A stretch of DNA of 64,000 nt from Meghimatium bilineatum (lineage: Eukaryota; Mollusca; Gastropoda; Stylommatophora; Philomycidae), in the NCBI GenBank assembly GCA_034231615.1, contig CM067306.1:44832094-44896093 (forward strand), written 5' to 3'. The position numbers were made by a program, and so were the translations under genes. Positions within the stretch are counted from its first letter, which is position 1. Each line of letters opens with the position of its first letter. This document shows, in pieces, positions 38,114-52,038 of this stretch. Under the pieces are notes generated by a model, which saw only the letters and a list, made by a program, of their open reading frames with translations, was not told the origin of the DNA and ran no database searches.

Positions 38114-41100
38114 AACTCGTTGTATTCTGGCATATTAATCACAAATTCATTGCACTGAAGCTTACTACACTAGAATTGAGTGCATACTGGCATATTGCAC
38201 ATGATTTCGTTTTACTGCAGCTTAATACGTCAGAACACTGGCGTATTACACAAGAATTGGGTGTATTGCAGTTTAGTACGCCAAAAATCGTTGTATTCTG
38301 GGATATTACTCACAAATTCATTGTACTGACGCTTACTACACTAGATTTGAGTGTATTCTGGCCTATTACACATGATTTCGTTGTATTGCAGCTTAATACG
38401 TCAGAACACTGGCGTATTACACAAGAATTGAGTGTATTGCAGTTAAGTACGACAAAACTCGTTGTATTCTGGGATATTACTCACAAATTCATTGTACTGA
38501 AACTTACTACACTAGAATTGTGTGTATTCTGGCCTATTACACATGATTTCGTTGTAGTGCAGCTTAATACTACAGAACTCTGGCGTATTACACACAAATT
38601 GGGTGTATTGCAGTTTAGTACGCTAAAACTCGTTGTATTCTGGCATATTACTCACAAATTCATTGTACTGAAGCTTACTACACTAGAATTGAGTGTATTC
38701 TGGCCCATTACACATTATTTCGTTGTATTGCACCTTAATACTGCAGAACACTGGCGTATTAAACACGAATTGGGTGTATTGCAGTTTAGTACGCCAAAAC
38801 TCGTTGTATTCTGGCATATTACTCACAAATTGTGTGTACTGAAGCTTACTACACTAGAATTGAGTGTTTTCTGGCCTATTGCACATGATTTCGTTGTACT
38901 GCAGCTTAATACGTCAGAACATTGGCGAATTACACACAAATTGGGTGTATTGCAGTTTAGTACGCCAAAACTCGTTGTATTCTGGCATATTACTCACAAA
39001 TTGGGTGTACTGAAGCTTACTACACTAGAATTGTGTGTATTCTGTCCTATTGCACAGGATTCCGTTGTACGGCTGCTTAATACGTCAGAACACTGGCGTA
39101 TTACACAAGAATTGGGTGTATTGCAGTTTAGTACGCCAAAACTCGTTGTATTCTGGGATATTACTCACAAATTCATTGTACTGAAGCTTACTACATTAGA
39201 ATTGAGTGTATTCTGGCCTATAACACTCGAATTCGTTGTATTGCAGCTTAATACGTCAGAACACTGGCGTATCACATTCGAATTGGGTGTATTGCAGTTT
39301 AGTACGCCACCACTGGTTGTATTCTGGCACATTACTCACAAATTCATTGTACTTACGCTTACTACACTAGAATTGAGTGTATTCTAGCCTATTACACATG
39401 ATTTCCTTGTAGTGCAGCTTAATACTTCAGAACTCTGGCGTATTATACACAAATTAGGTGTATTGCAGTTTAGTACGCCAAAACTCGTTGTATTCTGGCA
39501 TATTACTCACAAATTCATTGTACTGAAGCTTACTACACTAGAATTGAGTGTATTCTGGCCCATTACACATGATTTCGTTGTATTGCACCTTAATACTGCA
39601 GAACACTGGCGTATTAAACACGAATTGGGTGTATTGCAGTTTAGTACGCCAAAACTCGTTGTATTCTGGCATATTACTCACAAATTGGGTGTACTGAAGC
39701 TTACTACACTAGAATTGAGTGTATTCTGGCCTATTGCACATGATTTCGTTGTATTGTAGCTTAATACTTCAGAACACTGGCGTATTAAACACGAATTATG
39801 AGTATTGCAGTTTAGTACGCCAAAACTCGTATTATTCTGGCATATTAATCACAAATTCATTGCACTGAAGCTTACTACATTAGAATTGAGTGTATTCTGG
39901 CCTATAACACTCGAATTCGTTGTATTGCAGCTTAATACGTCAGAACACTGGCGTATCACATACGAATTGGGTGTATTGCAGTTTAGTACGCCACCACTGG
40001 TTGTATTCTGGCACATTACTCACAAATTCATTGTACTGACGCTTACTACACTAGAATTGAGTGTATTCTGGTCCATTACACATGATTTCGTTGTATTGCA
40101 ACTTAATACTTCAGAACACTGGCGTATTAAACACGAATTGGGAGTATCGCAGTTTAGTACGCCAAAACTCGTTGTATTCTGGCATATTAATCACAAATTC
40201 ATTGCACTGAAGCTTACTACACTAGAATTGAGTGTATACTGGCCTAATGCACATGATTTCGTTGTACTGCAGCTTAATACGTCAGAACACTGGCGTATTA
40301 CACAAGAATTGAGTGTATTGCAGTTAAGTACGCCAAAACTCGTTGTATTCTGGGATATTACTCACAACTTCATTGTACTGAAGCTTACTACACTAGAATT
40401 GAGTGTATTCTAGCCTATTACACATGATTTCCTTGTAGTGCAGCTTAATACTTCAGAGCTCTGGCGTATTACACACAAATTAGGTGTATTGCAGTTTAGT
40501 ACGCTACAACTCGTTGTATTCTGGCATATTAATCACAAATTCATTGCACTGAAGCTTACTACACTAGAATTGAGTGCATACTGGCATATTGCACATGATT
40601 TCGTTTTACTGCAGCTTAATACGTCAGAACACTGGCGTATTACACAAGAATTGGGTGTATTGCAGTTTAGTACGCCAAAAATCGTTGTATTCTGGGATAT
40701 TACTCACAAATTCATTGTACTGAAACTTACTACACTAGAATTGTGTGTATTCTGGCCTATTACACATGATTTCGTTGTAGTGCAGCTTAATACTACAGAA
40801 CTCTGGCGTATTACACACAAATTGGGTGTATTGCAGTTTAGTACGCTAAAACTCGTTGTATTCTGACATATTACTCACAAATTCATTGTACTGAAGCTTA
40901 CTACACTAGAATTGAGTGTATTCTGGCCCATTACACATGATTTCGTTGTATTGCACCTTAATACTGCAGAACACTGGCGTATTAAACACGAATTGGGTGT
41001 ATTGCAGTTTAGTACGCCAAAACTCGTTGTATTCTGGCATATTACTCACAAATTGTGTGTACTGAAGCTTACTACACTAGAATTGAGTGTTTTCTGGCCT

Positions 41101-41607
41101 ATTGCACATGATTTCGTTGTACTGCAGCTTAATACGTCAGAACATTGGCGAATAACACACAAATTGGGTGTATTGCAGTTTAGTACGCCAAAACTCGTTG
41201 TATTCTGGCATATTACTCACAAATTGGGTGTACTGAAGCTTACTACACTAGAATTGTGTGTATTCTGTCCTATTGCACATGATTCCGTTGTACGGCTGCT
41301 TAATACGTCAGAACACTGGCGTATTACACAAGAATTGGGTGTATTGCAGTTTAGTACGCCAAAACTCGTTGTATTCTGGGATATTACTCACAAATTCATT
41401 GTACTGAAGCTTACTACATTAGAATTGAGTGTATTCTGGCCTATAACACTCGAATTCGTTGTATTGCAGCTTAATACGTCAGAACACTGGCGTATCACAT
41501 ACGAATTGGGTGTATTGCAGTTTAGTATGCCACCACTGGTTGTATTCTGGCACATTACTCACAAATTCATTGTACTGACGCTTACTACACTAGAATTGAG
41601 TGTATTC
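38114..41607 (+). repeat. 13/14-monomer period within HOR domain 2a
   Basis: The tag-opened monomer with acgctacaactc and catattaatc occurs at 38017 and 40411 (14 monomers apart). The private cttgtgtgtattctgtcc-type change occurs at about 39043 and 41266, 2223 bp or 13 monomers apart. The later copy lacks one monomer: the actagatttgag monomer is fused out between ccaaaaatcg and ctgaaacttac near 40690-40730. Stops at tgg also occur at 40864 (TGA). Confidence 0.7.
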
Positions 41608-42975
41608 TAGCCTATTACACATGATTTCCTTGTAGTGCAGCTTAATACTTCAGAACTCTGGCGTATTACACACAAATTAGGTGTATTGCAGTTTAGTACG
41701 CTAAAACTCGTTGTATTCTGGCATATTACTCACAAATTCATTGTACTGAAGCTTACTACACTAGAATTGAGTGTATTCTGGCCCATTACACATGATTTCG
41801 TTGTATTGCACCTCAATACTGCAGAACACTGGCGTATTAAACACGAATTGGGTGTATTGCAGTTTAGTACGCCAAAACTCGTTGTATTCTGGCATATTAC
41901 TCACAAATTGGGTGTACTGAAGCTTACTACACTAGAATTGAGTGTATTCTGGCCTATTGCACATGATTTCGTTGTATTGTAGCTTAATACTTCAGAACAC
42001 TGGCGTATTAAACACGAATTATGAGTATTGCAGTTTAGTACGCCAAAACTCGTATTATTCTGGCATATTAATCACAAATTCATTGCACTGAAGCTTACTA
42101 CATTAGAATTGAGTGTATTCTGGCCTATAACACTCGAATTCGTTGTATTGCAGCTTAATACGTCAGAACACTGGCGTATCACATACGAATTGGGTGTATT
42201 GCAGTTTAGTACGCCACCACTGGTTGTATTCTGGCACATTACTCACAAATTCATTGTACTGACGCTTACTACACTAGAATTGAGTGTATTCTAGCCTATT
42301 ACACATGATTTCCTTGTAGTGCAGCTTAATACTTCAGAACTCTGGCGTATTACACACAAATTGGGGGTATTGCAGTTTAGTACGCTAAAACTCGTTGTAT
42401 TCTGGAATATTACTCACAAATTCATTGTACTGAAGCTTACTACACTAGAATTGAGTGTATTCTGGCCCATTACACATGATTTCGTTGTATTGCACCTTAA
42501 TACTGCAGAACACTGGCGTATTAAACACGAATTGGGTGTATTGCAGTTTAGTACGCCAAAACTCGTTGTATTCTGGCATATTACTCACAAATTGGGTGTA
42601 CTGAAGCTTACTACACTAGAATTGAGTGTATTCTGGCCTATTGCACATGATTTCGTTGTATTGTAGCTTAATACTTCAGAACACTGGCGTATTAAACACG
42701 AATTATGAGTATTGCAGTTTAGTACGCCAAAACTCGTATTATTCTGGCATATTAATCACAAATTCATTGCACTGAAGCTTACTACATTAGAATTGAGTGT
42801 ATTCTGGCCTATAACACTCGAATTCGTTGTATTGCAGCTTAATACGTCAGAACACTGGCGTATCACATACGAATTGGGTGTATTGCAGTTTAGTACGCCA
42901 CCACTGGTTGTATTCTGGCACATTACTCACAAATTCATTATACTGACGCTTACTACACTAGAATTGAGTGTATTC
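41608..42975 (+). repeat. 4-monomer cassette in tandem (2 x 684 bp)
   Basis: Units 41608-42291 and 42292-42975 each hold a tag-opened monomer, a cccattacac monomer with aattgggtgtactg, a monomer with in-frame ttgtagctt and ttatgag stops, and the cctataacactcg monomer with cgccaccactgg. Similar cassettes, followed by the tggtccatt monomer, start at 39385 and 43147. Differences between the pair include atgccaccac near 41527 and ctggaatatt near 42403. Confidence 0.75.
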
Positions 42976-44145
42976 TGGTCCATTACACATGATTTCGTTG
43001 TATTGCAACTTAATACTTCAGAACACTGGCGTATTAAACACGAATTGGGAGTATCGCAGTTTAGTACGACAAAACTCGTTGTATTCTGGGATATTACTCA
43101 CAAATTCATTGTACTGAAACTTACTACACTAGAATTGTGTGTATTCTAGCCTATTACACATGATTTCGTTGTAGTGCAGCTTAATACTACAGAACTCTGG
43201 CGTATTACACACAAATTGGGTGTATTGCAGTTTAGTACGCTAAAACTCGTTGTATTCTGGCATATTACTCACAAATTCATTGTACTGAAGCTTACTACAC
43301 TAGAATTGAGTGTATTCTGGCCCATTACACATGATTTCGTTGTATTGCACCTTAATACTGCAGAACACTGGCGTATTAAACACGAATTGGGTGTATTGCA
43401 GTTTAGTACGCCAAAACTCGTTGTATTCTGGCATATTACTCACAAATTGGGTGTACTGAAGCTTACTACACTAGAATTGAGTGTATTCTGGCCTATTGCA
43501 CATGATTTCGTTGTATTGTAGCTTAATACTTCAGAACACTGGCGTATTAAACACGAATTATGAGTATTGCAGTTTAGTACGCCAAAACTCGTATTATTCT
43601 GGCATATTAATCACAAATTCATTGCACTGAAGCTTACTACATTAGAATTGAGTGTATTCTGGCCTATAACACTCGAATTCGTTGTATTGCAGCTTAATAC
43701 GTCAGAACACTGGCGTATCACATACGAATTGGGTGTATTGCAGTTTAGTACGCCACCACTGGTTGTATTCTGGCACATTACTCACAAATTCATTGTACTG
43801 ACGCTTACTACACTAGAATTGAGTGTATTCTGGTCCATTACACATGATTTCGTTGTATTGCAACTTAATACTTCAGAACACTGGCGTATTAAACACGAAT
43901 TCGGAGTATCGCAGTTTAGTACGCCAAAACTCGTTGTATTCTGGCATATTAATCACAAATTCATTGCACTGAAGCTTACTACACTAGAATTGAGTGTATA
44001 CTGGCCTAATGCACATGATTTCGTTGTACTGCAGCTTAATACGTCAGAACACTGGCGTATTACACAAGAATTGGGTGTATTGCAGTTTAGTACGCCAAAA
44101 CTCGTTGTATTCTGGGATATTACTCACAACTTCATTGTACTGAAG
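42976..44145 (+). repeat. End of HOR domain 2a
   Basis: It starts with a tggtccatt monomer, then a tag-opened monomer at 43147 introducing another four-monomer cassette, and closes with the five-monomer cassette (gagtatcgcag, cctaatgcacatg, caacttcatt) to 44145. A private gaattcggag near 43899 creates an extra EcoRI site. From 44146 the two-monomer rhythm takes over. Confidence 0.65.
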
Positions 44146-47100
44146 CTTACTACACTAGAATTGAGTGTATTCTAGCCTATTACACATGATTTCCTTGTAG
44201 TGCAGCTTAATACTTCAGAGCTCTGGCGTATTACACACAAATTAGGTGTATTGCAGTTTAGTACGCTACAACTCGTTGTATTCTGGCATATTACTCACAA
44301 ATTCAATGTACTGAAGCTTACTACACTAGAATTGAGTGTATTCTGGCCCATTACACATGATTTCGTTGTATTGCACCTTAATACTGCAGAACACTGGCGT
44401 ATTAAACACGAATTATGAGTATTGCAGTTTAGTACGCCAAAACTCGTATTATTCTGGCATATTACTCACAACTTCATTGTACTGAAGCTTACTACACTAG
44501 AATTGAGTGTATTCTAGCCTATTACACATGATTTCGTTGTAGTGCAGCTTAATACTTCAGAACTCTTGCGTATTACACACAAATTAGGTGTATTGCAGTT
44601 TAGTACGCTAAAACTCGTTGTATTCTGGCATATTACTCACAAATTCATTGTACTGAAGCTTACTACACTAGAATTGAGTGTATTCTGGCCCATTACACAT
44701 GATTTCGTTGTATTGCACCTTAATACTTCAGAACACTGGCGTATTAAACACTAATTATGAGTATTGCAGTTTAGTACGCCAAAACTCGTATTATTCTGGC
44801 ATATTAATCACAAATTCATTGCACTGAAGCTTACTACATTAGAATTGAGTGTATTCTGGCCTATAACACTCGAATTCGTTGTATTGCAGCTTAATACGTC
44901 AGAACACTGGCGTATCACATACGAATTGGGTGTATTGCAGTTTAGTACGCCACCACTGGTTGTATTCTGGCACATTACTCACAAATTCATTGTACTGACG
45001 CTTACTACACTAGAATTGAGTGTATTCTGGTCCATTACACATGATTTCGTTGTATTGCAGCTTAATACTTCAGAACACTGGCGTATTAAACACGAATTGG
45101 GAGTATCGCAGTTTAGTACGCCAAAACTCGTTGTATTCTGGCATATTAATCACAGATTCATTGCACTGAAGCTTACTACACTAGAATTGAGTGTATACTG
45201 GCCTAATGCACATGATTTCGTTGTACTGCAGCTTAATACGTCAGAACACTGGCGTATTACACAAGAATTGGGTGTATTGCAGTTTAGTACGCCAAAACTC
45301 GTTGCATTCTGGGATATTACTCACAACTTCATTGTACTGAAGCTTACTACACTAGAATTGAGTGTATTCTAGCCTATTACACATGTTTTCCTTGTAGTGC
45401 AGCTTAATACTTCAGAGCTCTGACGTATTACACACAAATTAGGTGTATTGCAGTTTAGTACGCTACAACTCGTTGTATTCTGGCATATTACTCACAAATT
45501 CATTGTACTGAAGCTTACTACACTAGAATTGAGTGTATTCTGGCCCATTACACATGATTTCGTTGTATTGCACCTTAATACTGCAGAACACTGGCGTATT
45601 AAACACGAATTATGAGTATTGCAGTTTAGTACGCCAAAACTCGTATTATTCTGGCATATTACTCACAACTTCATTGTACTGAAGCTTACTACACTAGAAT
45701 TGAGTGTATTCTAGCCTATTACACATGATTTCGTTGTAGTGCAGCTTAATACTTCAGAACTCTTGCGTATTACACACAAATTAGGTGTATTGCAGTTTAG
45801 TACGCTAAAACTCGTTGTATTCTGGCATATTACTCACAAATTCATTGTACTGAAGCTTACTACACTAGAATTGAGTGTATTCTGGTCCATTACACATGAT
45901 TTCGTTGTATTGCACCTTAATACTGCAGAACACTGGCGTATTAAACACGAAGTGGGTGTATTGCAGTTTAGTACGCCAAAACTCGTATTATTCTGGCATA
46001 TTAATCACAAATTCATTGCACTGAAGCTTACTACATTAGAATTGAGTGTATTCTAGCCTATTACACATGATTTCGTTGTAGTGCAGCTTAATACTTCAGA
46101 ACTCTGGCGTATTACACACAAATTGGGGGTATTGCAGTTTAGTAAGGTAAAACTCGTTGTATTCTGGCATATTACTCACAAATTCATTGTACTGAAGCTT
46201 ACTACACTAGAATTGAGTGTATTCTGGCCTATTGCACATGATTTCGTTGAACTGCAGCTTAATACTTCAGAACACTGGCGTATTAAACACGAATTATGAG
46301 TATTGCAGTTTAGTACGCCAAAACTCGTTGTATTCTGGCATATTAATCACAAATTCATTGCACTGAAGCTTACTACATTAGAATTGAGTGTATTCTAGCC
46401 TATTACACATGATTTCGTTGTAGTGCAGCTTAATACTTCAGAACTCTGGCGTATTACACACAAATTGGGTGTATTGCAGTTTAGTAAGCTAAAACTCGTT
46501 GTATTCTGGCATATTACTCACAAATTCATTGTACTGAAGCTTACTACACTAGCATTGAGTGTATTCTAGCCTATTGCACATGATTTCGTTGTACTGCAGC
46601 TTAATACTTCAGAACTCTGGCGTATTACACACAAATTGGGTGTATTGCAGTTTAGTACGCTAAAACGCGTTGTATTCTGGCATATTAGTCACAAATTCAT
46701 TGTACTGAAGCTTACTACACTAGAATTGAGTGTATTCTAGCCTATTACACATGATTTCCTTGTAGTGCAGCTTAATACTTCAGAGCTCTGGCGTATTACA
46801 CACAAATTAGGTGTATTGCAGTTTAGTACGCCACCACTGGTTGTATTCTGGCACATTACTCACAAATTCATTGTACTGACGCTTACTACACTAGAATTGA
46901 GTGTATTCTGGTCCATTACACATGATTTCGTTGTATTGCAACTTAATACTTCAGAACACTGGCGTATTAAACACGAATTGGGAGTATCGCAGTTTAGTAC
47001 GCCAAAACTCGTTGTATTCTGGCATATTAATCACAAATTCATTGCACTGAAGCTTACTACACTAGAATTGAGTGTATACTGGCCTAATGCACATGATTTC

Positions 47101-49815
47101 GTTGTACTGCAGCTTAATACGTCAGAACACTGGCGTATTACACAAGAATTGGGTGTATTGCAGTTTAGTACGCCAAAACTCGTTGTATTCTGGGATATTA
47201 CTCACAACTTCATTGTACTGAAGCTTACTACACTAGAATTGAGTGTATTCTAGCCTATTACACATGATTTCCTTGTAGTGCAGCTTAATACTTCAGAGCT
47301 CTGGCGTATTACACACAAATTAGGTGTATTGCAGTTTAGTACGCTACAACTCGTTGTATTCTGGCATATTACTCACAAATTCATAGTACTGAAGCTTACT
47401 ACACTAGAATTGAGTGTATTCTGGCCCATTACACATGATTTCGTTGTATTGCACCTTAATACTGCAGAACACTGGCGTATTAAACACGAATTATGAGTAT
47501 TGCAGTTTAGTACGCCAAAGCTCGTATTATTCTGGCATATTACTCACAACTTCATTGTACTGAAGCTTACTACACTAGAATTGAGTGTATTCTAGCCTAT
47601 TACACATGATTTCGTTGTAGTGCAGCTTAATACTTCAGAACTCTTGCGTATTACACACAAATTAGGTGTATTGCAGTTTAGTACGCTAAAACTCGTTGTA
47701 TTCTGGCATATTACTCACAAATTCATTGTACTGAAGCTTACTACACTAGAATTGAGTGTATTCTGGCCCATTACACATGATTTCGTTGTATTGCACCTTA
47801 ATACTTCAGAACACTGGCGTATTAAACACGAATTATGAGTATTGCAGTTTAGTACGCCAAAACTCGTATTATTCTGGCATATTAATCACAAATTCATTGC
47901 ACTGAAGCTTACTACATTAGAATTGAGTGTATTCTGGCCTATAACACTCGAATTCGTTGTATTGCAGCTTAATACGTCAGAACACTGGCGTATCACATAC
48001 GAATTGGGTGTATTGCAGTTTAGTACGCCACCACTGGTTGTATTCTGGCACATTACTCACAAATTCATTGTACTGACGCTTACTACACTAGAATTGAGTG
48101 TATTCTGGTCCATTACACATGATTTCGTTGTATTGCAGCTTAATACTTCAGAACACTGGCGTATTAAACACGAATTGGGAGTATCGCAGTTTAGTACGCC
48201 AAAACTCGTTGTATTCTGGCATATTAATCACAAATTTATTGCACTGAAGCTTACTACACTAGAATTGAGTGTATACTGGCCTAATGCACATGATTTCGTT
48301 GTACTGCAGCTTAATACGTCAGAACACTGGCGTATTACACAAGAATTGGGTGTATTGCAGTTTAGTACGCCAAAACTCGTTGTATTCTGGGATATTACTC
48401 ACAACTTCATTGTACTGAAGCATACTACACTAGAATTGAGTGTATTCTAGCCTATTACACATGATTTCCTTGTAGTGCAGCTTAATACTTCAGAGCTCTG
48501 GCGTATTACACACAAATTAGGTGTATTGCAGTTTAGTACGCTACAACTCGTTGTATTCTGGCATATTACTCACAAATTCATTGTACTGAAGCTTACTACA
48601 CTAGAATTGAGTGTATTCTGGCCCATTACACATGATTTCGTTGTATTGCACCTTAATACTGCAGAACACTGGCGTATTAAACATGAATTATGAGTATTGC
48701 AGTTTAGTACGCCAAAACTCGTATTATTCTGGCATATTACTCACAACTTCATTGTACTGAAGCTTACTACACTAGAATTGAGTGTATTCTAGCCTATTAC
48801 ACATGATTTCGTTGTAGTGCAGCTTAATACTTCAGAACTCTTGCGTATTACACACAAATTAGGTGTATTGCAGTTTAGTACGCTAAAACTCGTTGTATTC
48901 TGGCATATTACTCACAAATTCATTGTACTGAAGCTTACTACACTAGAATTGAGTGTATTCTGGTCCATTACACATGATTTCGTTGTATTGCAGCTTAATA
49001 CTTCAGAACACTGGCGTATTAAACACGAATTGGGAGTATCGCAGTTTAGTACGCCAAAACTCGTTGTATTCTGGGATATTACTCACAACTTCATTGTACT
49101 GAAGCTTACTACAATAGAATTGAGTGTATTCTAGCCTATTACACATCATTTCCTTGTAGTGCAGCTTAATACTTCAGAGCTCTGGCGTATTACACACAAA
49201 TTAGGTGTATTGCAGTTTAGTACGCTACAACTCGTTGTATTCTGGCATATTACTCACAAATTCATTGTACTGAAGCTTACTACACTAGAATTGAGTGTAT
49301 TCTGGCCCATTACACATGATTTCGTTGTATTGCACCTTAATACTGCAGAACACTGGCGTATTAAACACGAATTATGAGTATTGCAGTTTAGTACGCCAAA
49401 ACTCGTATTATTCTGGCATATTACTCACAACTTCATTGTACTGAAGCTTACTACACTAGAATTGAGTGTATTCTAGCCTATTACACATGATTTCGTTGTA
49501 GTGCAGCTTAATACTTCAGAACTCTTGCGTATTACACACAAATTAGGTGTATTGCAGTTTAGTACGCTAAAACTCGTTGTATTCTGGCATATTACTCACA
49601 AATTCATTGTACTGAAGCTTACTACACTAGAATTGAGTGTATTCTGGTCCATTACACATGATTTCGTTGTATTGCAGCTTAATACTTCAGAACACTGGCG
49701 TATTAAACACGAATTGGGAGTATCGCAGTTTAGTACGCCAAAACTCGTTGTATTCTGGCATATTACTCACAACTTCATTGTACTGAAGCTTACTACACTA
49801 GAATTGAGTGTATTC
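44146..49815 (+). repeat. HOR domain 2b, dimer-based array (342-bp rhythm)
   Basis: Monomers opening with tag fall every 342 bp over long stretches (44173, 44515; 47251, 47593; 48448, 48790, 49132, 49474). Within the dimers two kinds alternate: one with cagagctctgg and acgctacaactc, one with cagaactcttgcg and acgctaaaactc. The five-monomer cassette interrupts at about 44740-45372, 46820-47253 and 47842-48450. The opening coordinates given here are the tag codons to within a few bases. Confidence 0.7.
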
Positions 49816-50841
49816 TAGCCTATTACACATGATTTCCTTGTAGTGCAGCTTAATACTTCAGAGCTCTGGCGTATTACACACAAATTAGGTGTATTGCAGT
49901 TTAGTACGCTAAAACTCGTTGTATTCTGGCATATTACTCACAAATTCATTGTACTGAAGCTTACTACACTAGAATTGAGTGTATTCTGGCCCATTACACA
50001 TGATTTCGTTGTATTGCACCTTAATACTGCAGAACACTGGCGTATTAAAAACGAATTATGAGTATTGCAGTTTAGTACGCCAAAACTCGTATTATTCTGG
50101 CATATTACTCACAAATTCATTGTACTGAAGCTTACTACACTAGAATTGAGTGTATTCTTGCCTATTACACATGATTTCGTTGTAGTGCAGCTTAATACTT
50201 CAGAACTCTTGCGTATTACACACAAATTAGGTGTATTGCAGTTTAGTACGCTAAAACTCGTTGTATTCTGGCATATTACTCACAAATTCATTGTACTGAA
50301 GCTTACTACACTAGAATTGAGTGTATTCTGGCCCATTACACATGATTTCGTTGTATTGCACCTTAATACTGCAGAACACTGGCGTATTAAACACGAATTG
50401 GGTGTATTGCAGTTTAGTACGCCAAAACTCGTATTATTCTGGCATATTAATCACAAATTCATTGCACTGAAGCTTACTACATTAGAATTGAGTGTATTCT
50501 AGCCTATTACACATGATTTCGTTGTAGTGCAGCTTAATACTTCAGAACACTGGCGTATTAAACACGAATTATGAGTATTGCAGTTTAGTACGCCAAAACT
50601 CGTATTATTCTGGCATATTAATCACAAATTCATTGCACTGAAGCTTACTACATTAGAATTGAGTGAATTCTAGCCTGTTACACATGATTTCGTTGTAGTG
50701 CAGCTTAATACTTCAGAACTCTGGCGTATTACACACAAATTGGGTGTATTGCAGTTTAGTAAGCTAAAACTCGTTGTATTCTGGCATATTACTCACAAAT
50801 TGTGTGTACTGAAGCTTACTACACTAGAATTGAGTGTATTC
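49816..50841 (+). repeat. 6-monomer tandem duplication, copy 1 (1026 bp)
   Basis: This is followed directly by a second copy. Both contain taaaaacgaattatgag, the rare tattcttgcc (50158 and 51184), gagtgaattctagcctg and an aattgtgtgtactg monomer in last place. Reading the two side by side I found no difference. The left join replaces the caacttcatt monomer that precedes copy 1 with the aattgtgtg monomer that precedes copy 2. Confidence 0.8.
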
Positions 50842-51867
50842 TAGCCTATTACACATGATTTCCTTGTAGTGCAGCTTAATACTTCAGAGCTCTGGCGTAT
50901 TACACACAAATTAGGTGTATTGCAGTTTAGTACGCTAAAACTCGTTGTATTCTGGCATATTACTCACAAATTCATTGTACTGAAGCTTACTACACTAGAA
51001 TTGAGTGTATTCTGGCCCATTACACATGATTTCGTTGTATTGCACCTTAATACTGCAGAACACTGGCGTATTAAAAACGAATTATGAGTATTGCAGTTTA
51101 GTACGCCAAAACTCGTATTATTCTGGCATATTACTCACAAATTCATTGTACTGAAGCTTACTACACTAGAATTGAGTGTATTCTTGCCTATTACACATGA
51201 TTTCGTTGTAGTGCAGCTTAATACTTCAGAACTCTTGCGTATTACACACAAATTAGGTGTATTGCAGTTTAGTACGCTAAAACTCGTTGTATTCTGGCAT
51301 ATTACTCACAAATTCATTGTACTGAAGCTTACTACACTAGAATTGAGTGTATTCTGGCCCATTACACATGATTTCGTTGTATTGCACCTTAATACTGCAG
51401 AACACTGGCGTATTAAACACGAATTGGGTGTATTGCAGTTTAGTACGCCAAAACTCGTATTATTCTGGCATATTAATCACAAATTCATTGCACTGAAGCT
51501 TACTACATTAGAATTGAGTGTATTCTAGCCTATTACACATGATTTCGTTGTAGTGCAGCTTAATACTTCAGAACACTGGCGTATTAAACACGAATTATGA
51601 GTATTGCAGTTTAGTACGCCAAAACTCGTATTATTCTGGCATATTAATCACAAATTCATTGCACTGAAGCTTACTACATTAGAATTGAGTGAATTCTAGC
51701 CTGTTACACATGATTTCGTTGTAGTGCAGCTTAATACTTCAGAACTCTGGCGTATTACACACAAATTGGGTGTATTGCAGTTTAGTAAGCTAAAACTCGT
51801 TGTATTCTGGCATATTACTCACAAATTGTGTGTACTGAAGCTTACTACACTAGAATTGAGTGTATTC
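50842..51867 (+). repeat. 6-monomer tandem duplication, copy 2 (1026 bp)
   Basis: This is the second copy of 49816-50841, apparently identical to it. It is followed by a tag-opened monomer with gtattgcagc at 51868, whereas copy 1 is followed by one with ccttgtagtgc. Apparent identity over 1026 bp suggests a very recent event, or an assembly artefact that read depth would reveal. Confidence 0.8.
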
Positions 51868-52038
51868 TAGCCTATTACACATGATTTCGTTGTATTGCAG
51901 CTTAATACTTCAGAACACTGGCGTATTAAACACGAATTATGAGTATTGCAGTTTAGTACGCCAAAACTCGTTGTATTCTGGCATATTAATCACAAATTCA
52001 TTGCACTGAAGCTTACTACATTAGAATTGAGTGTATTC
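51868..52038 (+). repeat. Single tag-opened monomer before the domain 2b super-units
   Basis: This monomer carries ttatgag in B and catattaatc in C. The same monomer precedes each later cassette start (at about 54433, 58366 and 61957), so it probably belongs to the end of the preceding super-unit. Confidence 0.65.
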
